Positions 42,892 through 51,761 of a DNA stretch of 56,243 nucleotides are shown one piece after another (position 1 is the first letter of the stretch; each line of letters begins with the position of its first letter). Below the pieces are notes generated by a model. It saw only the letters and a program-made list of their open reading frames with translations. It was not told where the DNA came from and ran no database searches. The position numbers and the translations under genes are program-made. The DNA is from JBHJGP01 sp050331695 (lineage in GTDB: Bacteria > Pseudomonadota > Alphaproteobacteria > Geminicoccales > Geminicoccaceae): NCBI GenBank assembly GCA_050331695.1, contig JBHJGP010000018.1:1-56243 (forward strand), in the 5' to 3' direction.

Positions 42892-43917
42892 ATGACCGAA
42901 ATCATCAAGACCGACATGGTCATTGTCGGCGCCGGACCGGTGGGCCTCTTCGCCGTCTTCGAGGCCGGGCTCCTCAATATGCGCTGCCACCTGGTCGACA
43001 ATCTGGACAAGATCGGCGGTCAGTGCGCAGAACTCTATCCCGATAAGCCGATCTACGACATTCCCGCCGTTCCGGTCTGTACCGGCCAGGAACTGACCGA
43101 CCAGCTGATGGCCCAGATCAAACCCTTTGAGCCGGTTTTTCATCTGAGCCAGCAGGCCGAAAGCCTGGAACGCTTGGAAAACGGCCACTGGCGGCTCACC
43201 ACGTCGGCCGGCACGGTCCTGGAGGCCCCCTGCATCGTCATCGCCGCCGGCGCCGGCAGCTTCGTTCCCCGCCGGGTGCCGCTTCCCGGCGCCGAAGCGT
43301 TCGAGAACCGATCCCTGTTCTACGCCGTGCGCAAGATGAACGCTTTCGCAGGCAAGCGGATCGTGGTCGCCGGTGGCGGCGACAGCGCGCTGGACTGGGT
43401 CTTGAACCTCCAGCCCAAGGCCGAGAGCATGGCGCTGGTCCACCGGCGTGATGAGTTCCGGGCGGCACCCGACAGTGTCCTTCGGATGCGCGAACTGGTG
43501 TCTGCCGGCGCCATGGATCTGGTGATCGGTCAGATCACAAGCCTGGAGGGCGATGATGGCCGGCTCCAGGCGGTCAGGATCAAGAATAAGGACAGCGAAC
43601 AGACACTTTCTTGCGATACCTTGCTCGCTTTCTACGGCCTCAAGATGGAGCTGGGACCACTCGCCGAGTGGGGCCTCAATCTCGACCGGAACCTGATCGA
43701 GGTGAATACGGAAACCTATGAGACCAATCAGCAGGGCATCTTCGCGATCGGCGACATCATCACCTATCCGGGCAAGCTGAAGCTGATCTTGTCGGGCTTC
43801 CACGAGGCGGCCCTGATGTGCCAGAAAGCCCACACCTATTGTTTCCCGGACCAAAAGCTGGTGTTTCGCTACACCACCTCGAGCAGCGATCTTCATAAGA
43901 AACTGGGTGTCGCCTGA
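42892..43917 (+). CDS. ferredoxin-NADP(+) reductase (thioredoxin-reductase-like type)
   Basis: 341-residue FAD/NADP enzyme. Nucleotide sites are G-A-G-P-V-G (13-18) and V-A-G-G-G-D-S-A-L-D. The I-G-G-Q-C-A-E-L-Y-P segment and Y-D-I-P are typical of the bacterial/YumC-type FNR, and the C-x-x-C of thioredoxin reductase is absent. G-I-F-A-I-G-D is near the C-terminus. The stop overlaps the start of the ferredoxin gene by one base (TGATG), so the two proteins are made together and should exchange electrons. Confidence 0.92.
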   Translation: MTEIIKTDMVIVGAGPVGLFAVFEAGLLNMRCHLVDNLDKIGGQCAELYPDKPIYDIPAVPVCTGQELTDQLMAQIKPFEPVFHLSQQAESLERLENGHWRLTTSAGTVLEAPCIVIAAGAGSFVPRRVPLPGAEAFENRSLFYAVRKMNAFAGKRIVVAGGGDSALDWVLNLQPKAESMALVHRRDEFRAAPDSVLRMRELVSAGAMDLVIGQITSLEGDDGRLQAVRIKNKDSEQTLSCDTLLAFYGLKMELGPLAEWGLNLDRNLIEVNTETYETNQQGIFAIGDIITYPGKLKLILSGFHEAALMCQKAHTYCFPDQKLVFRYTTSSSDLHKKLGVA

Positions 43918-44231
43918 TGGCATCGATTACCGTTACCGACCGCGAAGGCGAAACCAAGACCATTGAAGCCCAAAAAGGCATGTCGCTGATGGAAGTAATC
44001 CGCGAGGCCGGCCTGCCGATCGAGGCAGCCTGCGGCGGATGCTGTTCCTGCGCGACCTGCCATGTCTACGTCGATCCGGCCTGGATCGAGAAGGTCGGCA
44101 AACCGGATGACGACGAGGAGATGATGCTGGACGAGGCCTTCATGGTCGAGACCAATTCCCGTCTCAGTTGCCAGATCCAATTCACCGACGAGCTCGAAGG
44201 CATCCACGTCACCCTCGCCCCGGAGTTTTGA
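43917..44231 (+). CDS. [2Fe-2S] ferredoxin
   Basis: 104 residues of adrenodoxin type. Cluster ligands C39, C45, C48 and C85 have the usual spacing; extra cysteines C42 and C43 lie between. The acidic patch D-D-D-E-E-M-M-L-D-E should face the reductase. Upstream FNR and this ferredoxin form a short electron-transfer unit. The SDR gene follows 31 bases later. Confidence 0.95.
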   Translation: MASITVTDREGETKTIEAQKGMSLMEVIREAGLPIEAACGGCCSCATCHVYVDPAWIEKVGKPDDDEEMMLDEAFMVETNSRLSCQIQFTDELEGIHVTLAPEF

Positions 44232-44262
44232 CCGGCGAAACAAAAGCCTGGGAGGAACAATC

Positions 44263-44964
44263 ATGGCGGAAACGAAACAAGCGCTAGTGGTCGGTGTCGG
44301 CGACGGGCTGTCGGCGTCGCTGGCTAGGCGTCTCCATCGGGAGGGTTTTCGTCTGACGCTGGTGGCTCGCGATACCGCCAAGCTGGCGGCTCTCGGCGAG
44401 GAGACCGGGGCTACGCTTCGGGCCTGTGACGCCTCTGAGCCGGAACAGGCCAAAGGCTTGTTCGCGGGCATCGACGGGCGGCTGGATGTGGTCGTCTACA
44501 ACCCGTCCGCCCGCCAGCGCGGACCGCTGATCGAGCTCGATCCCGAGACGGTTCGGCGCTCGGTCGAGGTCACCGCCTTCGGCGCCTTTCTGGTCGGTCA
44601 GGAAGCAGCGAGAAAAATGCTGGCCCAGCAACCGGAGAACGGGGTCCGCGGCACGATTCTGTTCACCGGCGCATCCGCCGGCGTCAAAGGCTTTCCGCAG
44701 TCATCTCCCTTCGCTATGGGCAAATTCGCCCAGCGCGGTCTTGCCCAGTCGATGGCCCGCGAACTGCACCCTAAAGGCATCCATGTCGCCTGGATCAACA
44801 TCGACGGGGCGATCCGCAATCCGGGCCGCAGCGAGCCCACTGACAATCCCGATTCCATGCTTGATCCGGATGCCATCGCCGACACCTACTGGTCGCTGAT
44901 CATCCAGCATCGCTCGACCTGGTCCGAGGAGATCGCCGTCCGGCCTTGGGTCGAGCGGTTTTAG
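44263..44964 (+). CDS. short-chain dehydrogenase/reductase family protein
   Basis: 233 residues. The cofactor motif is G-V-G-D-G-L-S-A-S-L-A. The catalytic serine corresponds to S138 (T-G-A-S-A-G). The active-site tyrosine of the Y-x-x-x-K motif is replaced by phenylalanine (F150, K154 in S-P-F-A-M-G-K-F), as in a recognised SDR subgroup. Its activity is therefore uncertain. GGGAGGA gives a strong ribosome-binding site. It may be part of the FNR/ferredoxin transcript. Confidence 0.85.
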   Translation: MAETKQALVVGVGDGLSASLARRLHREGFRLTLVARDTAKLAALGEETGATLRACDASEPEQAKGLFAGIDGRLDVVVYNPSARQRGPLIELDPETVRRSVEVTAFGAFLVGQEAARKMLAQQPENGVRGTILFTGASAGVKGFPQSSPFAMGKFAQRGLAQSMARELHPKGIHVAWINIDGAIRNPGRSEPTDNPDSMLDPDAIADTYWSLIIQHRSTWSEEIAVRPWVERF

Positions 44965-44982
44965 GCGCCAACCTCTGGCCGT

Positions 44983-45666
44983 TCAGGTTTCGGGAGCCTC
45001 GCAGTCGGTATCGCGAAGGACACAAAGGCGGTAGGCGGTCAACGTTGTCCAGGTCTCGATGGCGGCCTTGGCGTCGTTCCATTTGTCGAACGAACCGATG
45101 CCCTTGCGCCCGACCCGGCGATCGACACCAGCCGCGAGCAGCTCTCCGGTCATCGCATCGGTGGCCTTGAACTCGGCGCTGACCTCACCCACGAACAAAG
45201 GCTTGTCTCCGGCGATGCCAAAGGCCTCGGACAAAACCCTGGCGCCCGGATGAAGCGACGAGACGGTATCCAAAGCTGGATTGGATGACTGTGCATCGGT
45301 CAGCGCCACCTGAGCGATCAGCGTGTTGTCCTGCGGTTCGGTGACGATCTCGTAGTCGGCGCCGAGGCCCTCGCTGATGACCATGAAAAAGCCGTCCGCG
45401 AGCATCTGAACCTCTTCCTTGGGCACGCCCTCAAACCGCTTGGGGTCGGCCCAGATGGTCACCGGCTGCAGTAAAATCTTGTCATACTTGGCCCAGTCGG
45501 CCTCCGGGTTCGTGTAGATCAGAGCCGCCTGATACTCGTCACCCGGCTCCAGGATCGAATAATCGCCGAGAAAACCCGATGTGGTGACATCCGTGTTCTG
45601 CTTGGAACCCGAACAGGCAACAAGCAGCATACAGACACCGAAGACACCAAACCTCGCCCACAACAT
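44983..45666 (-). CDS. DUF3313 family lipoprotein
   Basis: 227 residues from ATG 45666, which has GGAGA upstream. The signal peptide has the lipobox L-V-A-C (C18). The body fits the DUF3313 family (Y-S-I-L-E-P-G-D-E-Y-Q-A and later Y-D-K-I-L-L-Q-P-V). DUF3313 proteins are periplasmic or outer-membrane lipoproteins of unknown function. The gene is convergent with the SDR gene, 18 bp apart. Confidence 0.82.
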   Translation of the reverse strand: MLWARFGVFGVCMLLVACSGSKQNTDVTTSGFLGDYSILEPGDEYQAALIYTNPEADWAKYDKILLQPVTIWADPKRFEGVPKEEVQMLADGFFMVISEGLGADYEIVTEPQDNTLIAQVALTDAQSSNPALDTVSSLHPGARVLSEAFGIAGDKPLFVGEVSAEFKATDAMTGELLAAGVDRRVGRKGIGSFDKWNDAKAAIETWTTLTAYRLCVLRDTDCEAPET

Positions 45667-45831
45667 TATCTGTTCTCCACAATAGCGGTGCCCGAAACGG
45701 GGAATTGCTAAGATGTCCCCTGAGGAGTGCCAAGTCCCGAAGCCACACGATTGCGTCATTCGAGGCTTGATCCCCCGGCCTGGCAGGCGCCGCCGGCAAC
45801 AGCGCCTTCCCAAAGCCGAGGCCGCAACCCA

Positions 45832-46665
45832 TCAGGCCTTGAGCGGGATCCAGATTTCGAGCCCGCCCATGCCCGTTTCCGGATCGAACCGATTGTCGTA
45901 GCGCTCGAAACTCGGCGCGTCCAACAACTCGTGACCGGATCCCGGCAGCCATCGATCGAAGACCGTGTGCCAGGTCCGCCGGATTTGAGAGATGTGCTCC
46001 TTGTGATGGAACACGGCGTAGCGTTGCGCGGGAATCCGGATCCGGGCCCAGTCAGCCGGTAATCCATCGAAATCGCTGACCTCGACACCTGTGATGTAGT
46101 CGATGTTGCCGGCTTCATCGCTGTTGCAGCAGACACCGTAGCTGGCGTCTCCGACCTGGTTCGGCACGGTGCCGATATGGCCCCCGAACCGCTGCCATTG
46201 ACCGGGAATGCCGCCCACCGTGTCATCGCTGTAGCGCTCGCTCAGACCGGCGATGAGCAGTGTCTTGCCGTCGGCAAATCGAGGTGGCGCCAGTTCCGTC
46301 AAGAGTGTTTCGTCCATTTTGAAGGCTTCCTTCAGCTCGATTGATCCAAGATGTCGCTGGTCGCGGAGGCTTTCCGGCGTCATGCCGAACTCCTGGCGAA
46401 AGGCTCTGGTGAAGGCTTCGTGCGAGCTGTAGCCCGCATCGAACGCCACCATCAGGATGTTGCCGGCACCACCGGCAAGGCTTTTCGCCGCCTCGCTCAG
46501 GCGCCGCGCGCGGATGTAGCGCGTGACGGAAACACCGACCGCCACTCCGAATGCCCGCGACAGGTGAAAGCGTGAGACCTCGGCATGTTGGGCCACCTCG
46601 TCGAGGGTGATCGGCGCCCTCAGGCGGCTTTCGATGTACCAGAGCGCCTTGTTCGACGGACCCAT
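45832..46665 (-). CDS. AraC family regulator with GyrI-like ligand domain
   Basis: 277 residues. The N-terminal AraC helix-turn-helix pair spans 1-105 (T-L-D-E-V-A-Q-H-A-E-V-S-R-F-H-L-S-R and S-S-H-E-A-F-T-R-A-F). The C-terminal half is a GyrI/BmrR-like effector domain (about 115-277: L-A-P-P-R-F-A-D and Y-A-V-F-H-H-K). Such proteins bind hydrophobic or cationic small molecules. The ribosome-binding site is strong (GGAGAGGTGAC). It is divergent from the anchor/ferredoxin gene and an inverted repeat lies between. Confidence 0.9.
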   Translation of the reverse strand: MGPSNKALWYIESRLRAPITLDEVAQHAEVSRFHLSRAFGVAVGVSVTRYIRARRLSEAAKSLAGGAGNILMVAFDAGYSSHEAFTRAFRQEFGMTPESLRDQRHLGSIELKEAFKMDETLLTELAPPRFADGKTLLIAGLSERYSDDTVGGIPGQWQRFGGHIGTVPNQVGDASYGVCCNSDEAGNIDYITGVEVSDFDGLPADWARIRIPAQRYAVFHHKEHISQIRRTWHTVFDRWLPGSGHELLDAPSFERYDNRFDPETGMGGLEIWIPLKA

Positions 46666-46699
46666 GTCACCTCTCCCACGACCAACGCATCGAGATTAG

Positions 46700-46729
46700 G
46701 CGCGATCACGTGCGGCCGCTTGATCGCGC
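46700..46729. promoter_or_regulatory. inverted repeat GCGCGATCA ... TGATCGCGC
   Basis: Nine-base arms (46700-46708 and 46721-46729) are perfectly inverted with 12 bases between. They lie in the gap between the AraC-type regulator and the divergent membrane ferredoxin gene, 35 bp from the first and 109 bp from the second, so it is a candidate operator. Confidence 0.5.
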
Positions 46730-46837
46730 TTGCGCGCGGGCTCGTGTGCGCAACCGCGATGCGGCTTTACGATTTGCCGTGCTTTTCAAAGGATTGTACG
46801 AGTTCGCGGAGCCGCGGACACGGACGGCGGATCTCGT

Positions 46838-47950
46838 ATGAGCAAACTGCGAATAGCGACTGGGCTCGTTCTTTTCCTGTTCGTTTTCACCCATCTGACG
46901 AACCTGGCCTTCGGCCTGATCTCGATCGAGATGATGGAAACGTCTCGCGTCATCGTCATGGCGCCATGGAACAACCCGATCGGCGGTCCGCTACTGATTT
47001 TGAGCTTCCTGATCCATGGCTCACTGGGCTTATGGACGCTTTACCGCCGCAACACGCTCCTGATGCGCGGCGGTGACGCCGCCCAGGCGCTCTTAGGTGT
47101 CGCCATCGTGCCGCTTCTCTTACCGCACATCATGGGAACCGGCATTGGGCCTGCGATCTCCGGCGCCCAGCCCAACTACCCCTGGGTTCTGGCCGTCTAT
47201 TGGCTCTACGCGCCGGCCCTGGGAATCCAGCAGGTCATCGCGTTGATCGTCGTCTGGGTCCACGGCTGCTACGGCCTTTTCTTGTGGATGCATGTGCAGA
47301 ACTGGTGGGGCCGCCTCGGCGGCCTCACCTATCCGGTCGCACTGATCGTCCCGGTGGCGGGCCTTTTGGGTTTTGTCGAGGCGGGCAAATCGCTTCTCTC
47401 CAAAAGCGCCAACCCGGAGTTCATGGCACCGGTCCGGGAGGTGGCGAGAGAGTACAATCCGATTGCCGGCGATCTCTGGACGCTGCACGACCGCATACTC
47501 ATAGGCTACGCGATCCTGGTCGGCATCCTTCTGGTGGCGCGCCTTATCCGGGATCGCGGCACCAGAGCCCAGGTCGAAATGGCGTATGACGACGGGCCAG
47601 TCATCCGCCGGCCAGCGGGCCTCAGCATGCTCGAGATGGGCCAGCGGGAGGAGGTGCCCCATGCGTCCTTATGCGGTGGCCGTGGCCGCTGCGGCAGTTG
47701 CGCGGTTCGCGTCCTCGCTGGCACCGACCGACTGACACCGCCGCATGCCCATGAGGAGGCGACGCTCCGGCGGATCGAGGCCGAACCCTCGATGCGCCTT
47801 GCCTGCCAGGCCGTGCCGACCGGCGGCTCGCTGGCGATCCAGCGGGTGTTTCCGCCGGAGATCCAGCCCGTCGGCTATCGCGAGCTGCTCCGGGACAGGC
47901 ATGCGCCCCCATCCGAGCAGGCGGCCGAGCCCATGGCCGAACAGGCATGA
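46838..47950 (+). CDS. multi-helix (haem/quinone anchor-like) membrane protein with C-terminal [2Fe-2S] ferredoxin domain
   Basis: 370 residues. Five to six membrane helices (about 5-235) carry histidines at 19, 60, 97, 142, 152 and 217, in positions like the haem ligands of diheme-type succinate dehydrogenase anchors. A ferredoxin domain follows (about 245-345) with C279, C285, C288 and C323. Related anchors are fused to adenylate cyclase in rhizobial CyaC; here the cyclase is absent. The last codon overlaps the MscS gene (ATGA), so the partner may be the channel. A haem/quinone or redox sensing role is inferred, not shown. Confidence 0.7.
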   Translation: MSKLRIATGLVLFLFVFTHLTNLAFGLISIEMMETSRVIVMAPWNNPIGGPLLILSFLIHGSLGLWTLYRRNTLLMRGGDAAQALLGVAIVPLLLPHIMGTGIGPAISGAQPNYPWVLAVYWLYAPALGIQQVIALIVVWVHGCYGLFLWMHVQNWWGRLGGLTYPVALIVPVAGLLGFVEAGKSLLSKSANPEFMAPVREVAREYNPIAGDLWTLHDRILIGYAILVGILLVARLIRDRGTRAQVEMAYDDGPVIRRPAGLSMLEMGQREEVPHASLCGGRGRCGSCAVRVLAGTDRLTPPHAHEEATLRRIEAEPSMRLACQAVPTGGSLAIQRVFPPEIQPVGYRELLRDRHAPPSEQAAEPMAEQA

Positions 47951-50121
47951 TCCCCCGCGTCTTGCTCGTGATCCTCCTCATGGCCAGCCTGCCGGCGATG
48001 GGTCAGGTGCCGCTGCTACCCTCGAGCGATGCGACCAACGAGACCGAGGGAACCACCCCGGAACCGTCGCCTGGCGATATTCGAGAACTGAGCCGGCTTT
48101 TGCGGGACCCTGCGGTCGTCACCTGGCTCGAGGAGCGGGCCTCTGCTCTGGAGCCGCAGAATGAGGCGACCGAGGATCTGGCGCTGAGCGAGCAGCTCCA
48201 TGACGGCCTGGTCGAGCTAGAAAACCGGCTTGCCCTGGTCGGCGCCTCCCTGATGGCGCTGCCGGCGATGCCCGGCATCGTTGCCGACGCTTGGAAAGAG
48301 CAGATCGAGCCCCGGAACCGACTCCGGCTCACCATCCTTCTGATCGTTTTTCTGTTCATCGGCGCCGGCCTCGAGTGGCTCTACTGGTGCTACGCCGGCG
48401 GCGCTCGCCGGCGGATCGAACTCAAGCGGTCGGAGGCATTTCTCCCGACCGCTGCCGCCGCCGTCGCCCGTTTGGGCCTGGTCACGGGCGGCGCTCTCCT
48501 GTTCGGGCTTGGCACGATCGGCAGTTTTCTGGCCTTCGACTGGCCGCCTTTGGCCCGCGATATCATGGTCGGCATTCTTGCCGTGGTGGTTCTTTTGCGC
48601 GTGATCGCCGCGGTCGGCCGCTTCGTGCTCGCGCCCCGTGTGGAGGCCTTGCGCCTGGTGCCACTCGATCGGCTCGAAGCAAGCTGGCTGTTCTTGGGTC
48701 TGATGGCGATCAGCTTCGCTCTTCTCGCGGGCAATGAAGCGGCAAGCAAAGTGATGGCATTCGGCGCCACGCCGGAAGCAAGCCTCGGCCTCTCGATCAC
48801 CGTCTCGGCGATCGCCGCCGGCGTCGGCATCGCCGTGGTCTGGCTGATCCATGGCCACGACCAGAAACGCCGGCAAAACGCAAACGAACCTCCAAAGCCC
48901 CTGGTCGTTCCGATCGCGATCAGCGCGGCCATCCTTGCGATCTTCGGTCTTTGGCTGGTGGGCCTGCCGAGATTTGCCGGCACGCTCGCGGTGCTGGCGC
49001 TTTTGTGGCCCCTGCTCCACGCCGTCTGCGCGACCATCCATGCCGCGTTCGATCGGGGCCAGACCGAGGAAGGAAGCGAGAGCGACTACGCCATTTACCG
49101 GCCGATCGCTGAGCGGCTTGGCCGGTTCGTCATCCTGGTGATCGCGGGCGTCGCCCTCGCCTTCATCTGGGGCATCACGGTCAGCCAATTGGCGTCACCG
49201 ACGACGGCGCCGGGGCGTATCTTCAGCGTCCTCATCGACGTCACGGTCGCCTATCTGATCGGCGATCTGGTCTGGGTCGCCACGAGGACGGCAATCGACC
49301 GCAAGATGGCGAGCATGCCCAAGCTGGAGCACGGCCAGGCGCCGGGCCCCGAAGCCCGGCTGGCGACCTTGCTGCCTGTTTTCAAGGTGATCGTCATGAT
49401 CACGGTGATCGTCATGGTCGTGCTGATCGCGCTCTCCTCGCTGGGCATCAACATCGCACCGCTGCTCGCCGGCGCCGGCGTCGTCGGCCTGGCAATCGGC
49501 TTCGGCGCCCAGGCGCTGGTCCGAGACATCGTCGCCGGTATCTTCTTCCTGATCGACGATGCTTTCCGGGTCGGCGAATACATCGAAATGGGTGAGCTAC
49601 GCGGCACGGTCGAGGCGATCTCGATCCGCTCGATGCGGGTCCGCCACCACCGGGGCGCGGTCCACACAATCCCCTTCGGCGAGCTCAAGTCACTGACCAA
49701 TTACAGCCGCGATTGGGTGATGATGAAGCTCGAGTTCCGTGTGCCCTTCGAAACCGACCTCAAGCTGGCCAAGAAAATCGTCAAGCAGATCGACGCCGAA
49801 CTGCGGGCTAACCCCGACTATGGCGACAGTTTCCTGGAGCCGCTCAAGTTCCAGGGCGTGCGGCGGATGGAAGAATTCAACATGGTGGTCGGCGTCAAGT
49901 TCATGACCAAGCCCGGCGAACAGTGGACCATTCGCCGGGACGCCTACCAGCGGATCCGGGACGAGTTCGAGAAGAACGGCATCCACTTCGCCCAGAGGAA
50001 CGTCAAGGTCGAGGTGATTGGCGGCCCGCCTTTGAGCGAGGACGTCAAGCAGGCCGCCGTTGGCGCCGCCGAGGACGCGATCGAACAGCAGCTCGCCGGG
50101 CCTCAATCCAAGGCGAGCTGA
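47947..50121 (+). CDS. large MscS family mechanosensitive ion channel
   Basis: 724 residues. A signal peptide (A-M-G-Q) and about nine membrane helices precede the MscS core (about 510-610: L-A-G-A-G-V-V-G-L-A-I-G-F-G-A-Q pore helix, then F-R-V-G-E-Y-I-E and the beta domain). The C-terminal vestibule is normal. Members of this size are MscK-like or YnaI-like; they respond to tension and osmotic shock. Its start overlaps the ferredoxin-domain gene by four bases. Confidence 0.92.
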   Translation: MIPRVLLVILLMASLPAMGQVPLLPSSDATNETEGTTPEPSPGDIRELSRLLRDPAVVTWLEERASALEPQNEATEDLALSEQLHDGLVELENRLALVGASLMALPAMPGIVADAWKEQIEPRNRLRLTILLIVFLFIGAGLEWLYWCYAGGARRRIELKRSEAFLPTAAAAVARLGLVTGGALLFGLGTIGSFLAFDWPPLARDIMVGILAVVVLLRVIAAVGRFVLAPRVEALRLVPLDRLEASWLFLGLMAISFALLAGNEAASKVMAFGATPEASLGLSITVSAIAAGVGIAVVWLIHGHDQKRRQNANEPPKPLVVPIAISAAILAIFGLWLVGLPRFAGTLAVLALLWPLLHAVCATIHAAFDRGQTEEGSESDYAIYRPIAERLGRFVILVIAGVALAFIWGITVSQLASPTTAPGRIFSVLIDVTVAYLIGDLVWVATRTAIDRKMASMPKLEHGQAPGPEARLATLLPVFKVIVMITVIVMVVLIALSSLGINIAPLLAGAGVVGLAIGFGAQALVRDIVAGIFFLIDDAFRVGEYIEMGELRGTVEAISIRSMRVRHHRGAVHTIPFGELKSLTNYSRDWVMMKLEFRVPFETDLKLAKKIVKQIDAELRANPDYGDSFLEPLKFQGVRRMEEFNMVVGVKFMTKPGEQWTIRRDAYQRIRDEFEKNGIHFAQRNVKVEVIGGPPLSEDVKQAAVGAAEDAIEQQLAGPQSKAS

Positions 50122-50174
50122 CCGGTCTTCAACGCAGTGCTGGAGATCACAGCCATAGCCGACGCGCCCCGCCA

Positions 50175-50195
50175 TGGTATCGCCAAACGATACCA
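50175..50195. promoter_or_regulatory. 8-bp perfect hairpin before the small secreted protein gene
   Basis: TGGTATCG-CCAAA-CGATACCA lies 19 bases before the start codon at 50214, directly upstream of its ribosome-binding site. It is either an operator, an RNA element acting on that site or a 3-prime hairpin of the channel transcript. Confidence 0.45.
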
Positions 50196-50213
50196 AGCCC
50201 ACGAGGAACTCCC

Positions 50214-50537
50214 ATGCGTGTCGTCGCGCTCCTGCTCGCCATCACCGTTCTGTTCAGCACCTGGCCCGCCAGCGCCGAGCCCTACGTCGTCGTCAACGGC
50301 CAGCGGCTCAGCTTCCAGCAAATCCAGGAGGTTGAAGCGATGGCCTGCACCCGGATCGCCAACGGCCGCTACTGGTACGATGCGACCAGCGGCTTTTGGG
50401 GCTACGAGGGCAACCCGACACCGGTGAGCCACATCAAATATTGCTGCTACAACCAGTGCAACCGACCGAGCCTGTCTCAGAGCGGTCGTCTGTTCGGCCC
50501 CGGCGACTGGCTTCGCGACACCTATCGCGGCAACTGA
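50214..50537 (+). CDS. small secreted protein with Y-W-Y-D ... F-W-G motif
   Basis: 107 residues with a signal peptide ending A-S-A. The mature part has the N-G-R-Y-W-Y-D-A-T-S-G-F-W-G motif, a pattern also known from other small bacterial exported proteins, and cysteines C45, C77, C78 and C82 that could form disulphides. Function unknown. The start is supported by a GAGGAAC ribosome-binding site. Expression may depend on the hairpin just upstream. Confidence 0.6.
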   Translation: MRVVALLLAITVLFSTWPASAEPYVVVNGQRLSFQQIQEVEAMACTRIANGRYWYDATSGFWGYEGNPTPVSHIKYCCYNQCNRPSLSQSGRLFGPGDWLRDTYRGN

Positions 50538-50557
50538 TCTTTTGTCTGTCGGTGTGA

Positions 50558-51541
50558 TCAGGCGACCGGGAAAGGACCGTCCTCGAAAACCTGATCGTGA
50601 TAGCCTTTTTTGCCGATGAGCCGTGCCATGGGGCTCCGGAGATCGCCAGTCGTTTCGAGCCGGCGCAGGACAGAACGAAAATCGTGAGTTGGCGTCCAAC
50701 CCAAATCGCGGATGGCAGCGGCGTTCACATAGACCCGGTCCACGGACGAAACCATCTGCCAGCCCCACCGGCTATAGGTCCGCTCATAATCCGGAACGCG
50801 CCGCTTCAGGACCGAGGGTGCATCGGCCCGCAGTTCGCCCAGATCGTCAGGTGTGAAAGGCGTCGTCGCGCTGATGATGTAGCGGCCGAAGCCGATGTCG
50901 GCCGCGCGCTCCAAGGACCGGAGATGGGCGCTGACCACATCCTCGATGTCGACCCGCCGGAACGAAAACTCGTTGACCGTCACATTGTCGTCGGCGAACG
51001 CGGCCCGGGTCGCCCTGTTGTCGTCCTCTTCTGGGAAGAACCGTGATGTCCTGAGGACGATGCAAGGCAGCCGCTGGTTGCGATGAAACAACTGACAAAG
51101 ATTTTCGGCAGCGGCCTTTGTGACGCCGTAGATGTTTTTCGGCACCGGCGCGACCCGTTCCGTGATCCAGGCGGCCGGCTCACCGGGCGGCGGCACGAGA
51201 GCATCGCCGAACACGCTGGTCGTGCTGGTGAAGACGAACGCCCCGACACGGGCGGCCACCGCTTCTTCCAGGAGATTGAGCGTGCCGGTGACGTTTGTGT
51301 CGACGAATTTTTGTCTGTCGTGGGTTGCGACGTGGGGTTTGTGCAGGGTTGCCGTGTGCAGGACGGCGTCGACGCCGGCCATGCATTCGCGAACCGACGA
51401 GCGGTCCACAACCGAGCCCTGATGGGTGGTTGAAGGCGAGGCCAGGATATCGAGACCGGCGACCTCGTGACCGGCCTCGATCAATGTCCTGACAAGGGCC
51501 TCGCCCAGATGGCCGGCACTACCGGTGACGAGCAGCTTCAT
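50558..51541 (-). CDS. NAD-dependent epimerase/dehydratase family protein
   Basis: 327-residue extended-SDR. The cofactor motif is V-T-G-S-A-G-H-L-G (residues about 5-13). The Y-x-x-x-K active site appears as Y-G-V-T-K with upstream T-S-T-T-S, so it should be catalytic. Members act on nucleotide sugars or similar substrates; the specific one is unknown. ATG 51541 is chosen over a GTG at 51556. No clear promoter was found in the 220 bp upstream. Confidence 0.88.
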   Translation of the reverse strand: MKLLVTGSAGHLGEALVRTLIEAGHEVAGLDILASPSTTHQGSVVDRSSVRECMAGVDAVLHTATLHKPHVATHDRQKFVDTNVTGTLNLLEEAVAARVGAFVFTSTTSVFGDALVPPPGEPAAWITERVAPVPKNIYGVTKAAAENLCQLFHRNQRLPCIVLRTSRFFPEEDDNRATRAAFADDNVTVNEFSFRRVDIEDVVSAHLRSLERAADIGFGRYIISATTPFTPDDLGELRADAPSVLKRRVPDYERTYSRWGWQMVSSVDRVYVNAAAIRDLGWTPTHDFRSVLRRLETTGDLRSPMARLIGKKGYHDQVFEDGPFPVA

Positions 51542-51761
51542 CGGACGACCAGCCACCTCCCGCCCTGATCAGTCAGCGGCGCCACAGGCCACCAGGTCTC
51601 GGCGCATGAATTCTTCCCCCAATGGTTCGGGAGTGATCATAGCCCTCCGGCCACCACCGACAGAGCATTCTTTATCGGAGCATCGCCGGACGGAGGAAGA
51701 ACAACGTGGCGTTGGTCGGGAGGGCGGCTTCGCGACGGTTGGTGAGAAGCCGTCCCGCTTG

